From G963667975 sp963677395 (lineage in GTDB: Bacteria > Bacteroidota > Bacteroidia > Bacteroidales > G963667975), in the NCBI GenBank assembly GCA_963677395.2, contig OY781965.2, positions 1,240,001 through 1,304,000 of the forward strand: DNA of 64,000 nt. The letters run 5' to 3'. Numbering within the stretch: position 1 is the stretch's first letter; each line of letters starts with the position of its first letter. Shown piece by piece: positions 43,178 through 52,479 of this stretch. The position numbers and the translations under genes are program-made. A model generated the notes under the pieces. It saw only the letters and a program-made list of their open reading frames with translations, ran no database searches and was not told the DNA's origin.

Positions 43178-43612
43178 ATGGGTTCCAGAAAGCATATAAG
43201 TGCAGAAAAGAGAAAAGAAGCCAGGAAAAATATTGCCACAGCCAAGCTGGTAAACAATCCCACTTCGCCCCGCAAAACAAGGCTAATGGTTGATCTGATC
43301 CGCGGCGTTGATGTTGATAAAGCGTTAGCTATTCTTCAACACAGCTCCAGAGAATCAGCTCCCAAAATCAGAAAGCTCCTGCTTTCTGCTATGGCCAACT
43401 GGCAGAGTAAAAACGAAGGTAAACGCATCGAAGATGCTCAACTTTTCGTAAAAGAAGTTTTTGTGGATGGTGGAAGAATGTTGAAAAGATTACGTACTGC
43501 TCCTCAGGGACGTGGTTACAGAATCAAAAAACGCTCAAACCACATTACGTTGACAGTAGATAGCCGTTTAGCTATTGCAGCTGAAACAATTCCAGAAACC
43601 AGTGAAAATTAA
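43178..43612 (+). CDS. rplV: 50S ribosomal protein L22
   Basis: 144 residues with a charged N-terminal extension; core NNPTSPRKTRLMVDLIRG and the tunnel hairpin GRMLKRLRTAPQGRGYRIKKRSNHI. Slightly longer than the usual 110-136 residues, with a short acidic C-terminal tail. Confidence 0.96.
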   Translation: MGSRKHISAEKRKEARKNIATAKLVNNPTSPRKTRLMVDLIRGVDVDKALAILQHSSRESAPKIRKLLLSAMANWQSKNEGKRIEDAQLFVKEVFVDGGRMLKRLRTAPQGRGYRIKKRSNHITLTVDSRLAIAAETIPETSEN

Positions 43613-43644
43613 TCTAGTAAACACCTTTAATAGTACAAACATAG

Positions 43645-44358
43645 ATGGGACAAAAAGTAAATCCAATCGGTAACAGGTTAGGTATCATTCGAGGATGGGA
43701 TTCAAACTGGTTTGGTGGAAAAAATTTCGACGTCAAGCTGGTTGAAGACAATAAAATTCGTAAATATCTAAACGCACGTCTGGCAAAAGCCGGAATTAGT
43801 CGCATATTTATTGAGCGTACTCTCAAACTGGTTACCGTTACCATCAATACAGCCCGTCCGGGTTTAATCATTGGTAAAGGTGGTCAGGAAGTTGATAAAC
43901 TCAAAGAAGAATTGAAAAAACTCACCGGAAAAGAAGTTCAGATTAATATCTCTGAAATTAAACGTCCGGAACTGGATGCAGTGATCGTTGCCTCAACTGT
44001 TGCGAAACAGATCGAAGGCCGTGTATCATACCGCAGAGCAGTCAAAACAGCGATCGCTTCATCAATGAGAATTGGTGCTGAAGGGATCAAAGTAATGATC
44101 TCAGGTCGCGTAGGCGGTGCTGAAATGGCTCGTAGCGAAATGATTAAAGAAGGTCGTGTTCCGTTACATACCCTTCGTGCTGATATCGATTATGCATTAG
44201 CAGAAGCACACACTACCTATGGTCGCATAGGTGTAAAAGTATGGATTTGCAAAGGACTCGTTTACGGAAAACGTGAATTAGTGCCTGCTACCGGAAGCGG
44301 TAAAGAAAAGCAAGCGAGCGGAAATAACCGCCCTAACAGATCCAGAAAGAGAAGATAA
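43645..44358 (+). CDS. rpsC: 30S ribosomal protein S3
   Basis: 237 residues: MGQKVNPIGNRLGI, KH-type IIGKGGQEVDKLKEELKKL and GRVGGAEMARSE; basic C-terminal tail RPNRSRKRR. S3 forms part of the mRNA entry helicase site. Confidence 0.98.
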   Translation: MGQKVNPIGNRLGIIRGWDSNWFGGKNFDVKLVEDNKIRKYLNARLAKAGISRIFIERTLKLVTVTINTARPGLIIGKGGQEVDKLKEELKKLTGKEVQINISEIKRPELDAVIVASTVAKQIEGRVSYRRAVKTAIASSMRIGAEGIKVMISGRVGGAEMARSEMIKEGRVPLHTLRADIDYALAEAHTTYGRIGVKVWICKGLVYGKRELVPATGSGKEKQASGNNRPNRSRKRR

Positions 44359-44388
44359 AAAGTGTAAACAGATTAAATTCGTTTCGCA

Positions 44389-44817
44389 ATGTTACAGCCG
44401 AAGAAAACAAAATTCAGAAAGCAGCAAAAAGGCACCATGAAGGGCAACACCAAAAGAGGTGCAGAACTGGCTTTCGGATCATTTGGAATAAAATCAATTG
44501 AAACCGCATTTATTAATGGACGTCAGATTGAAGCTGCACGTCAGGCTTTAAGCCGTTACATGAAACGTGAAGGTCAATTATGGATTAAAATATTCCCAGA
44601 CAAACCTATTACCAAAAAACCGAATGAGGTTCGTATGGGTAAAGGAAAAGGAGCTCCAGAATATTTCGTAGCCAGAGTAAGCCCTGGTAGAATTCTCTTT
44701 GAAATAGAAGGTGTATCCTACGAAATCGCTAAAGAAGCATTACGCCTTGCAGCGCAAAAGCTTCCGGTGCAGACCAAGTTTATCGTTAGAAGAGATTACG
44801 TAGAAGAAACAATTTAA
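44389..44817 (+). CDS. rplP: 50S ribosomal protein L16
   Basis: 142 residues: MLQPKKTKFRKQQKGTMKGN and GKGKGAPEYFVARVSPGRILFE. L16 positions A-site tRNA on 50S. 7 bp before rpmC. Confidence 0.98.
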   Translation: MLQPKKTKFRKQQKGTMKGNTKRGAELAFGSFGIKSIETAFINGRQIEAARQALSRYMKREGQLWIKIFPDKPITKKPNEVRMGKGKGAPEYFVARVSPGRILFEIEGVSYEIAKEALRLAAQKLPVQTKFIVRRDYVEETI

Positions 44818-44824
44818 GAAAAAG

Positions 44825-45031
44825 ATGAAATCTCAGGTTATCAGGGAAATGTCAACCCAGGAATTAACAGAACGCCTGGCCGAAGAGCAGAAACAATTGG
44901 TGAAAATGAAATTGAACCACGCAGTTTCTCCGCTCGAAAACCCAAATAAAATTAAAGAAAATCGGAAAACCATCGCACGGATGCTGACCGAACTTAGAAG
45001 AAGAGCAATGACCTCAGGTCAGGCTGTCTAA
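44825..45031 (+). CDS. rpmC: 50S ribosomal protein L29
   Basis: 68 residues, two-helix hairpin: MSTQELTERLAEEQKQLVKMKLNHAV and NRKTIARMLTELRRRAM. Located at the tunnel exit next to L23. Confidence 0.95.
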   Translation: MKSQVIREMSTQELTERLAEEQKQLVKMKLNHAVSPLENPNKIKENRKTIARMLTELRRRAMTSGQAV

Positions 45032-45066
45032 GAATAGGCATCAATCGATAAAGTAAACCAGTAGCA

Positions 45067-45324
45067 ATGGAAACTAGAAGATTAAGAAAAGAACGTACCG
45101 GTGTTGTTGTTAGCAACAAAATGGATAAAACCATTACCGTGATGGTGGAACGAAAAGTGAAACACCCTAAATACGGAAAGTTTGTGAAACGTTCTTCCAA
45201 ATTTATGGCACACGACGAACAAAACGCGTGCAATGAGGGAGATAAAGTTCTCATCATGGAAACAAGACCGTTGAGCAAAAACAAATGTTGGAGATTAGTT
45301 GAAATTATTGAAAGAGCTAAGTAA
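45067..45324 (+). CDS. rpsQ: 30S ribosomal protein S17
   Basis: 85 residues: RKERTGVVVSNKMDKTITVMVERKVKHPKYGKF and VLIMETRPLSKNKCWRLVEI. Binds 16S rRNA body. 2 bp before rplN. Confidence 0.97.
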   Translation: METRRLRKERTGVVVSNKMDKTITVMVERKVKHPKYGKFVKRSSKFMAHDEQNACNEGDKVLIMETRPLSKNKCWRLVEIIERAK

Positions 45325-45326
45325 TT

Positions 45327-45695
45327 ATGATACAGCAAGAAACAAGATTAACTGTTGCCGATAACAGTGGAGCTAAAACGGTTTTGTGTATCAGGGTGCT
45401 TGGTGGTACTAAAAAACGTTATGCCACCCTGGGTGACAAAATCATTGTCACAGTGAAAGATGCATTACCATCGGGCAACATCAAAAGAGGTACGGTTACA
45501 AAAGCTGTTGTTGTTCGTACTAAAAAAGAAGTTCGCCGAAACGACGGATCCTACATTCGATTTGACGATAATGCAGTTGTGCTTTTAACAGCCAATGAAG
45601 AATTAAGAGGAACCCGTATCTTCGGACCGGTAGCCCGCGAATTGCGTGAAAAACAATACATGAAAATTGTATCGTTGGCACCTGAAGTATTGTAA
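45327..45695 (+). CDS. rplN: 50S ribosomal protein L14
   Basis: 122 residues: MIQQETRLTVADNSGAKTVLCIRVLGG and GTRIFGPVARELREKQYMKIVSLAPEVL. L14 lies at the subunit interface and is the contact for RsfS. Confidence 0.98.
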   Translation: MIQQETRLTVADNSGAKTVLCIRVLGGTKKRYATLGDKIIVTVKDALPSGNIKRGTVTKAVVVRTKKEVRRNDGSYIRFDDNAVVLLTANEELRGTRIFGPVARELREKQYMKIVSLAPEVL

Positions 45696-45715
45696 CAAAA
45701 TAACAAGAAGTGAAT

Positions 45716-46039
45716 ATGTGCCCGAAATTGCATATCAAAAAAGGTGACTTGGTAAAAGTCATCGCTGGTGACTCGAAAGGTCAACAGGGAAAAGTCCTGA
45801 AGGTTGACCCAGAAAAAGAACGAGCAATTGTAGAAGGCGTTAACATGGTAAGTAAACATACCAAGCCAAACGCTAAAAACCCTCAAGGTGGCATCGTAAA
45901 ACAAGAAGCCCCTATCCATATCTCTAATCTGATGGTTGTTGATTCAAAAGGAAACGCTACCCGCGTTGGCCGTAAAATCGATGAGAAATCTCAGAAATTA
46001 GTACGTTATTCTAAAAAATCAGGGGAGGTTATTAAGTAA
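45716..46039 (+). CDS. rplX: 50S ribosomal protein L24
   Basis: 107 residues from the ATG at 45716 (MCPKLHIKKGDLVKVIAGDS, KOW motif); a GTG two codons upstream at 45710 is possible but unnecessary. Ends RYSKKSGEVIK. The TAA overlaps the rplE start (TAATG). Confidence 0.95.
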   Translation: MCPKLHIKKGDLVKVIAGDSKGQQGKVLKVDPEKERAIVEGVNMVSKHTKPNAKNPQGGIVKQEAPIHISNLMVVDSKGNATRVGRKIDEKSQKLVRYSKKSGEVIK

Positions 46040-46596
46040 TGAACTATTCACCAAGATTAAAAGATAAGTACCGCAACGAAGTAGTAACTGCACTTACTGA
46101 GCAGTTTAATTACAAAACTCCCATGCAGGTACCACGCTTGCTGAAAATCTGCCTTAACCAAGGTTTAGGCGATGCTATCGCTGACAAAAAGATTATTGAA
46201 AGCGGCGTTGAAGAAATGACTAACATTGCTGGCCAAAAAGCAGTAGCTACAAAATCGAAAAAAGATATCTCGAACTTCAAAGTTCGTAAAGGGATGCCTA
46301 TCGGTGTAAGAGTTACACTTCGCGGTGATCAGATGTATGAATTTCTTGACAGACTCGTCTCTGTAGCAATCCCACGTATTCGTGACTTCCAAGGTATCAA
46401 TGATAAAGGCTTTGATGGTCGTGGAAATTATACATTCGGTGTTGCTGAACAAATTATCTTTCCTGAAATCAACATCGATAAGGTGAACAAAATCCAGGGT
46501 ATGGATATCACATTTGTAACTACAGCAACAACCGACAAAGAAGCTCACGCTTTACTGAAAGAATTCGGTTTGCCGTTTCAAAAACCTAAAAAATAA
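46039..46596 (+). CDS. rplE: 50S ribosomal protein L5
   Basis: 185 residues: MQVPRLLKICLNQGLGDAI, FKVRKGMPIGVRVTLRGDQM and FGVAEQIIFPEINIDKV. Binds 5S rRNA. Starts within the rplX stop codon. Confidence 0.98.
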   Translation: MNYSPRLKDKYRNEVVTALTEQFNYKTPMQVPRLLKICLNQGLGDAIADKKIIESGVEEMTNIAGQKAVATKSKKDISNFKVRKGMPIGVRVTLRGDQMYEFLDRLVSVAIPRIRDFQGINDKGFDGRGNYTFGVAEQIIFPEINIDKVNKIQGMDITFVTTATTDKEAHALLKEFGLPFQKPKK

Positions 46597-46604
46597 TCGA
46601 TAGT

Positions 46605-46874
46605 ATGGCAAAAGAATCGATAAAGGCTAGAGAATTAAAAAGAGAAAAGCTTGTTGCCAAGTATGCAGCTAAAAGAGAAGCTTTAAAAGCAGCCGGAGAA
46701 TACACAGAACTCCAAAAGCTTCCAAAAAATGCATCACCAGTTCGTTTGCACAACCGTTGCAAACTTACCGGAAGACCAAAGGGTTACATGCGCGACTTCG
46801 GTATTTCACGTATCAATTTCCGCGAAATGGCACTCAATGGACTAATTCCAGGTGTAAAAAAAGCAAGCTGGTAA
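46605..46874 (+). CDS. rpsN: 30S ribosomal protein S14, zinc-free type
   Basis: 89 residues, the longer form: VRLHNRCKLTGRPKGYMRDFGISRINFREMA and a C-terminal KKASW. The CxxC zinc pairs of the short S14 type are missing (only one Cys), as is usual in Bacteroidota. Confidence 0.97.
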   Translation: MAKESIKARELKREKLVAKYAAKREALKAAGEYTELQKLPKNASPVRLHNRCKLTGRPKGYMRDFGISRINFREMALNGLIPGVKKASW

Positions 46875-46924
46875 AGATATTTTACGTAATTTTGCAATTT
46901 GTTAATTAAAATAAGGATTACACA

Positions 46925-47320
46925 ATGTTGACGGATCCCATTGCAGACTACCTAACCAGAATCAGAAACGCCGTGAGTGCAAAGCATCGCGTTGTTGAAA
47001 CCCCTTCATCCAGAATGTTGAAAGGGATAACAGAGATTCTGTTTGAAAAAGGGTACATCCTCAATTATAAGTTTGAAGAAGGTGAAAAACCTGCTATCAA
47101 GATTGCTTTAAAATACCATCCGGTATCTAAAGTATCAGCTATTACCAACGTTACCCGTATCAGTACTCCCGGTTTAAGAAAATATGCCGGTCATGATGAA
47201 CTGCCACGTGTTATGAATGGTTTAGGTATAGCAGTACTTTCAACTTCAAGAGGCTTAATGACCGATAAAGAGGCTAGAGAACAAAAAATCGGTGGCGAAG
47301 TAATTTGTTACATCAGTTAA
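46925..47320 (+). CDS. rpsH: 30S ribosomal protein S8
   Basis: 131 residues: DPIADYLTRIRNAVSAKH and STSRGLMTDKEAREQKIGGEVICYI. In E. coli S8 represses the spc operon. 50 bp separate it from rpsN. Confidence 0.98.
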   Translation: MLTDPIADYLTRIRNAVSAKHRVVETPSSRMLKGITEILFEKGYILNYKFEEGEKPAIKIALKYHPVSKVSAITNVTRISTPGLRKYAGHDELPRVMNGLGIAVLSTSRGLMTDKEAREQKIGGEVICYIS

Positions 47321-47334
47321 AAAGAATTTTCAAC

Positions 47335-47898
47335 ATGTCAAGAATAGGCAAATTACCAATTCAGATACCAAAGGGCGTAGAGATTACAGTAAGTGATAAC
47401 AATATCGTAACTGTAAAAGGGCCGCTTGGCGAATTAAAGCAAACCGTTGATCCTGCTATTACACTGGAAATCAACAAAGAAACCAGCGTATTGCAGATAA
47501 GCAGACCTACAGACCAAAAACGTCACAGATCGTTACATGGTTTGTATCGCGCTTTGTTATTCAACATGGTAAAAGGTGTTTCAGAAGGATTCACCACGAT
47601 TCAGGAAATTGTAGGGGTAGGGTATAAAGCAACTGCAACCGGACAGTTAATTGATCTTTCACTTGGTTATTCTCATAATATCATTATGGAATTACCTACT
47701 GAAATCAAAGTAGAAACAACTGCCGAAAAAGGGAAAAACCCAACTATCATCTTACGCTCGCATGATAAACAATTGCTTGGTCAAGTAGCAGCTAAAATTC
47801 GTTCACTTCGTAAACCAGAACCTTATAAGGGTAAAGGTATCCGCTTCCAAGGGGAAGTATTACGTAAGAAAGCTGGTAAATCTGCTTCAAGCAAGTAA
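47335..47898 (+). CDS. rplF: 50S ribosomal protein L6
   Basis: 187 residues from the ATG at 47335 (MSRIGKLPIQIPKGVEIT); the upstream extension overlaps rpsH and lacks support. C-terminal KPEPYKGKGIRFQGEVLRKKAGKSA is the rRNA-binding tail. Confidence 0.97.
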   Translation: MSRIGKLPIQIPKGVEITVSDNNIVTVKGPLGELKQTVDPAITLEINKETSVLQISRPTDQKRHRSLHGLYRALLFNMVKGVSEGFTTIQEIVGVGYKATATGQLIDLSLGYSHNIIMELPTEIKVETTAEKGKNPTIILRSHDKQLLGQVAAKIRSLRKPEPYKGKGIRFQGEVLRKKAGKSASSK

Positions 47899-47928
47899 TA
47901 GTTGTAAACATATTAATCATTTTGTAAG

Positions 47929-48291
47929 ATGGCTATTAAGAATAGAAAAGTATACAGACGTCTCAGAATTAAACAAAGAATACGCAAAGTCGTACTCGGA
48001 TCTTCAGAACGTCCGAGGCTTTCGGTATTCAGAAGTAATAAGCAAATTTATGTTCAACTTATCGACGATTTGGCAGGTAAAACATTAGTTGCCGCAAATT
48101 CACATGATAAGAACATTTCTGAGCAAAAAGTTAATAAAACCGAACAAGCAAAGTTTGTTGGCAAACGTATTGCCGAAAAAGCACTTGCAGCAGGAATCAC
48201 TTCTGTGGTTTTCGATCGTAACGGTTATTTGTATCACGGTAGAGTTAAATCTTTAGCTGAAGCAGCTAGAGAAGGAGGTCTAAATTTCTAA
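47929..48291 (+). CDS. rplR: 50S ribosomal protein L18
   Basis: 120 residues: RLRIKQRIRKVVLGSSERPRLSVFRSNKQIYVQLIDD and FDRNGYLYHGRVKSLAEAAREGGL. Binds 5S rRNA with L5. 6 bp before rpsE. Confidence 0.97.
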   Translation: MAIKNRKVYRRLRIKQRIRKVVLGSSERPRLSVFRSNKQIYVQLIDDLAGKTLVAANSHDKNISEQKVNKTEQAKFVGKRIAEKALAAGITSVVFDRNGYLYHGRVKSLAEAAREGGLNF

Positions 48292-48297
48292 GAGATT

Positions 48298-48816
48298 ATG
48301 ACAGACAGCAACGTAAAAAGAGTAAAATCGAGCGAAATCGAATTTAAAGATAAGCTAGTTAACATCCAACGTGTTACTAAAGTAACCAAGGGTGGTAGAA
48401 CCTTCAGCTTTTCTGCAATTGTAGTTGTAGGAAACGAAAATGGCGTGGTAGGTTACGGTTTAGGAAAGGCTCGCGAAGTTACCGCTGCTATTGCAAAAGG
48501 TATCGACGATGCAAAGAAAAACCTGGTTAAAGTGCCCATTTTAAAAGGTACTGTACCTCACGAACAATACGGAAAATATGGCGGAGCCCGCGTATTTCTC
48601 AAACCAGCTGCTCCTGGTACCGGCGTTATTGCAGGTGGTGCTATGCGTGCAGTACTTGAAAGTGTTGGCGTCAGAGACGTATTAGCTAAATCAAAAGGAT
48701 CATCAAATCCTCACAACGTGGTTAAGGCTACTATCGATGCACTCCTGCAAATGAAAGATCCTTACACAGTTGCTCAACTCAGAGGAATCGACCTGGATAA
48801 AGTTTTTAACGGTTAA
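48298..48816 (+). CDS. rpsE: 30S ribosomal protein S5
   Basis: 172 residues: VTKGGRTFSFSAIVVVGNENGVVGYGLGKAREV and AAPGTGVIAGGAMRAVLESVGVRDVLAKSKGSSNPHN. Part of the mRNA entry and fidelity region. Confidence 0.98.
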   Translation: MTDSNVKRVKSSEIEFKDKLVNIQRVTKVTKGGRTFSFSAIVVVGNENGVVGYGLGKAREVTAAIAKGIDDAKKNLVKVPILKGTVPHEQYGKYGGARVFLKPAAPGTGVIAGGAMRAVLESVGVRDVLAKSKGSSNPHNVVKATIDALLQMKDPYTVAQLRGIDLDKVFNG

Positions 48817-48837
48817 TCACGTAAATTACTCATAGAG

Positions 48838-49017
48838 ATGAAGAAATACAGAATAACACAAGTAAAAAGCGGCATTGACCGTCCTTTGCGTCAAAAGAGA
48901 ACTCTTCAAGCGCTCGGATTTAAAAAAATGCACCAGGTGATTGAAGTTGAAGCAAATCCTCAAATTGAGGGTATGATCAATAAAGTAAAGCATTTACTTG
49001 TAATTGAAGAAATTTAA
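48838..49017 (+). CDS. rpmD: 50S ribosomal protein L30
   Basis: 59 residues, MKKYRITQVKSGIDRPLRQK then LQALGFKKMHQVIEVEANPQ and a C-terminal VKHLLVIEEI: a complete L30 of normal size. It lies between rpsE (21-bp gap) and rplO (25-bp gap), as expected in the spc cluster. Confidence 0.97.
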   Translation: MKKYRITQVKSGIDRPLRQKRTLQALGFKKMHQVIEVEANPQIEGMINKVKHLLVIEEI

Positions 49018-49042
49018 CGAACCCCATAAAAGAATCATTCTT

Positions 49043-49492
49043 ATGGATTTAAGTAATCTGAAACCCGCAAAAGGGTCAGTTAAAACAAACAAAAGACTTG
49101 GTCGTGGTGAAGGTTCTACTGCCGGTGGTACTTCTACAAGAGGTTACAACGGTGCTAAATCAAGAGCCGGTTACTCCAAGAAAATTGGTTTCGAAGGTGG
49201 CCAGATGCCTTTACAAAGAAGAGTACCTAAATTTGGTTTCAAAAATGTTAACCGCATTGAGTATGCTGCTATCAATCTCGATATGATTCAAAATATCGCA
49301 GATACACATAAACTCGAAGTTGTTGATGTAGAAACTCTGGTTAATAGTGGTATTGTTTCTAAAAATGAACTTGTTAAAGTTCTTGGAAGAGGCGAAGTAA
49401 CTGCTAAACTCGAAGTAAAAGCTCATGCGTTCTCTGCCTCAGCTAAAAAAGCAATTGAAGACAAAGGTGGTATTGCAACTATAATCAAGTAA
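49043..49492 (+). CDS. rplO: 50S ribosomal protein L15
   Basis: 149 residues from the ATG at 49043 (MDLSNLKPAKGSVKTNKRLG); the extension to 49004 would overlap rpmD. GRGEGSTAGGTSTRGYNGAKSRAGYSKKIGFEGGQMPLQRR is the Gly/Arg-rich rRNA-binding arm. Confidence 0.97.
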   Translation: MDLSNLKPAKGSVKTNKRLGRGEGSTAGGTSTRGYNGAKSRAGYSKKIGFEGGQMPLQRRVPKFGFKNVNRIEYAAINLDMIQNIADTHKLEVVDVETLVNSGIVSKNELVKVLGRGEVTAKLEVKAHAFSASAKKAIEDKGGIATIIK

Positions 49493-49496
49493 CTGA

Positions 49497-50864
49497 ATGA
49501 AACGGTTAATCGAAACCATAAAAAACATTAATAAGATTGAAGAACTCCGTAAAAGAATTCTTTACACTCTCGGTATCATTTTGATTTACCGAATAGGATC
49601 TTATATAGTTCTGCCGGGTGTTGACCCCAATATGTTGTCAGCACTACACAAACAAACTAGTGGTGGAATTCTCAGTCTTTTAAATATGTTTTCAGGTGGA
49701 GCTTTCTCAAATGCTTCCATCTTTGCTTTGGGTATTATGCCATACATCTCAGCATCTATTGTAGTTCAGCTGTTTGGTATGGTAATCCCTTACTTCCAAA
49801 AACTACAAAAAGAAGGGGAAAGCGGAAGAAAGAAAATTAACCAAATGACCCGTTTCTTAACGGTTTTAATTCTTTTATTCCAATCTCCAGGATACATTGC
49901 AAACATTATGAGTCAGCTTCCTGCTGAAGCAATTTATCCGTTTGATATAAATGCTACCCACTCCATTTTTTCTTTCTTTGGAATTTCATCCATCCTTATC
50001 CTTACCGCAGGTTCACTGTTCGTAATGTGGTTAGGTGAAAAAATTACAGACAAAGGTATTGGTAATGGTATTTCATTACTAATCATGGTAGGGATCATTG
50101 CACGTTTACCGTTTGCTTTTGTAGCAGAGTTTGTTGCTCGTATGGAAGAAACCGGTGGCGGCGGATTAGTTGTATTCCTCGTTGAAATTGTATTCCTCAT
50201 ATTGGTTATTTTACTTTGTATCCTTTTAGTTCAGGGAACCCGTAAAATACCAGTACAATATGCAAAACGTATTGTTGGAAATAAACAATATGGAGGTGTT
50301 CGCCAGTATATTCCTTTAAAGGTTAATGCAGCAGGTGTAATGCCAATCATTTTTGCTCAGGCAATTATGTTCATTCCTATTACCTTAGTTGGTTTTGCAC
50401 ACAGCGAATCTCTTTCAGGTTTTGTAGCCTTAATTTCAGATTTCAATGGTTTCTGGTATAACTTTGCATTTGCGATAATGATTATTGCATTTACATATTT
50501 TTACACGGCAGTTACCATGAATACGAATCAAATGGCAGAAGATATGAAGAAAAACGGTGGCTTTATTCCGGGAGTAAAACCTGGTAAAAAAACTGCTGAT
50601 TTTCTTGATAGTATCATGTCAAAAATTACTTTCCCAGGATCTGTATTTTTAGCTATCGTAGCTATTATGCCTGCTATTGCTCGTATGTTTGGTGTTAACT
50701 CACAGTTTGCACAATTCTATGGCGGTACCAGTTTATTGATCCTTGTTGGTGTAATTTTAGATACGCTTCAACAAATCGAAAGCCATTTGTTAATGAGACA
50801 TTACGAAGGCTTGACAAAGTCAGGTCGGATTAAGGGTAGAACGGCTATGCCGATGTCTGCTTAA
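49497..50864 (+). CDS. secY: Preprotein translocase channel SecY
   Basis: 455 residues, ten membrane helices: RILYTLGIILIYRIGSYIVLPGVD, GGAFSNASIFALGIMPYISASIVVQLFG (plug/TM2 region), GIGNGISLLIMVGI and the C-terminal QQIESHLLMRHYEG. It forms the Sec export channel used by all the secreted proteins of this window, T9SS cargos included. 4 bp after rplO. Confidence 0.97.
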   Translation: MKRLIETIKNINKIEELRKRILYTLGIILIYRIGSYIVLPGVDPNMLSALHKQTSGGILSLLNMFSGGAFSNASIFALGIMPYISASIVVQLFGMVIPYFQKLQKEGESGRKKINQMTRFLTVLILLFQSPGYIANIMSQLPAEAIYPFDINATHSIFSFFGISSILILTAGSLFVMWLGEKITDKGIGNGISLLIMVGIIARLPFAFVAEFVARMEETGGGGLVVFLVEIVFLILVILLCILLVQGTRKIPVQYAKRIVGNKQYGGVRQYIPLKVNAAGVMPIIFAQAIMFIPITLVGFAHSESLSGFVALISDFNGFWYNFAFAIMIIAFTYFYTAVTMNTNQMAEDMKKNGGFIPGVKPGKKTADFLDSIMSKITFPGSVFLAIVAIMPAIARMFGVNSQFAQFYGGTSLLILVGVILDTLQQIESHLLMRHYEGLTKSGRIKGRTAMPMSA

Positions 50865-50883
50865 AAAAACTGTTTAGCATCAA

Positions 50884-51696
50884 ATGATGGTAAATATATA
50901 CAAAGAAGACGAAATAGAATTACTTCGAGAAAGTTCTTTGCTTGTTGGAAAAACCCTGGCTGAAGTAGCAAAACATCTAAAGCCTGGCGTAACCACAAAA
51001 TATCTTGATACAATTGCGGAAGAGTTCATCATGGACCATAAAGCAAAACCAGTATTTAAAGGATATTTTGGTTACCCTGCAAGTTTATGCATTTCCATTA
51101 ATGAACAAGTTGTTCATGGAATTCCGGGAGATAGAGTTGTAAAAGAAAACGACATTATCTCAATAGATTGCGGAACAGTATTAAATGGTTATGTAGGAGA
51201 TTCAGCATATACATTTGCAATGGGAGAAGTTCAGGATGAAGTTCTGAACCTCCTGGTTGCAACGAAAGAATCCTTATACCGAGGAATAGAAGCGGCAATA
51301 GCCGGAAACAGAATCGGAGATATCGGATACGCAATTCAAAGTTATGTTGAAGCGAAAGGCTACTCGGTGGTTAGAGAACTGGTTGGACATGGAGTTGGAA
51401 AAAAATTACATGAAAAGCCGGAAGTACCGAACTTCGGTCGTAGAGGAAATGGCGTTAAACTGAAAAAAGGAATGGTTATCGCAATAGAACCTATGATTAA
51501 TTTGGGAACCTACAGGGTGTTTCAAGAGAACGACGGATGGACCATACGTACACAAGACCTTAAACCATCAGCACATTATGAACATGATGTAGCCATTGGA
51601 GAAGGCAAATCTGATATCCTGTCGAGCTTCGAACTTATCGAAAATTCAATAAAAATGAACAAAAACATCAACCCTAAAACCATATCGAATGGCTAA
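50884..51696 (+). CDS. map: Type I methionine aminopeptidase
   Basis: 270 residues. Metal ligands are in ISIDCGTVLNGYVGDSAY (two Asp), GHGVGKKLHEKPEVPN (His), VIAIEPMIN (Glu) and EHDVAIGEG (Glu). It removes N-terminal Met from nascent chains. It follows secY directly, without adk. The last 8 bases overlap infA. Confidence 0.97.
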   Translation: MMVNIYKEDEIELLRESSLLVGKTLAEVAKHLKPGVTTKYLDTIAEEFIMDHKAKPVFKGYFGYPASLCISINEQVVHGIPGDRVVKENDIISIDCGTVLNGYVGDSAYTFAMGEVQDEVLNLLVATKESLYRGIEAAIAGNRIGDIGYAIQSYVEAKGYSVVRELVGHGVGKKLHEKPEVPNFGRRGNGVKLKKGMVIAIEPMINLGTYRVFQENDGWTIRTQDLKPSAHYEHDVAIGEGKSDILSSFELIENSIKMNKNINPKTISNG

Positions 51697-51907
51697 GCAA
51701 TTATCTATTCAACAAGATGGTACAGTTATTGAATCGCTTGGAAATGCGATGTTCCGAGTAGAACTGGAAAATGGACATCAATTGATTGCTCATATTTCAG
51801 GAAAAATGAGGATGCATTATATCAAAATTCTACCGGGCGACCGAGTACGGGTAGAAATGTCTCCTTACGATTTAACAAAAGGAAGAATAACATTTAGACA
51901 TAAATAA
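51689..51907 (+). CDS. infA: Translation initiation factor IF-1
   Basis: 72 residues: an OB-fold with GTVIESLGNAMFRVELENGHQLIAHISGKMRMHYIKILPGDRV. Starts inside map (8-nt overlap), suggesting translational coupling. Confidence 0.97.
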   Translation: MAKQLSIQQDGTVIESLGNAMFRVELENGHQLIAHISGKMRMHYIKILPGDRVRVEMSPYDLTKGRITFRHK

Positions 51908-51917
51908 AAAGTACACA

Positions 51918-52034
51918 ATGAAAGTAAGACCATCCGTTAAAAAGAGATCAGCAGACTGCAAAATTGTACGTCGCAAGGGTCGTATTTACATTATCAACAA
52001 GAAAAACCCAAAGCTTAAACAAAGACAAGGTTAA
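51918..52034 (+). CDS. rpmJ: 50S ribosomal protein L36, zinc-free type
   Basis: 38 residues, MKVRPSVKKRSADCKIVRRK then a YIINKKNPKLKQRQG end. Only one Cys remains (Cys14), so the C2CH zinc site of ordinary L36 is absent, as in other Bacteroidota. Located 10 bp after infA and 25 bp before rpsM. Confidence 0.95.
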   Translation: MKVRPSVKKRSADCKIVRRKGRIYIINKKNPKLKQRQG

Positions 52035-52059
52035 TTACAGTAAAACATATTTATAATAT

Positions 52060-52440
52060 ATGGCACGTATATCAGGTGTTGATTTACCAAAAAACAAAAG
52101 AGGTGAAATAGGTTTAACCTATATTTACGGAATTGGCCGCAGCACGTCAAGATTAATTCTTACCAAAGCTGAAGTTGATTTTAATAAGAAAGTTCAAGAT
52201 TGGAATGATGATGAACTTAACCGCATCCGTACCGTCATTAATGATGAAATTAAAGTAGAAGGTGCACTACGCTCAGAAGTTCAAATGAGCATTAAACGCT
52301 TAATGGATATCGGTTGCTATCGTGGTATCCGTCATCGTTTAGGCTTGCCTTTACGTGGACAAAGTACCAAAAACAACGCTCGTACCCGTAAAGGAAGAAA
52401 GAAGACCGTTGCCAACAAAAAGAAAGCACCGAAAGGTTAA
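52060..52440 (+). CDS. rpsM: 30S ribosomal protein S13
   Basis: 126 residues: RISGVDLPKNKRGEIGLTYIYGIGRSTS and YRGIRHRLGLPLRGQSTKNNARTRKGRKKTV. S13 contacts the P-site tRNA and forms intersubunit bridges. Confidence 0.98.
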   Translation: MARISGVDLPKNKRGEIGLTYIYGIGRSTSRLILTKAEVDFNKKVQDWNDDELNRIRTVINDEIKVEGALRSEVQMSIKRLMDIGCYRGIRHRLGLPLRGQSTKNNARTRKGRKKTVANKKKAPKG

Positions 52441-52479
52441 TGGTTAGATTAATTGTTATATTTTAACAGATAAAAGTAT

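Noticed and set aside
51918..52034. Zinc-free L36 read as a damaged gene
   Set aside because: Loss of the Cys/His ligands is shared by Bacteroidota L36 and the rest of the protein is intact.
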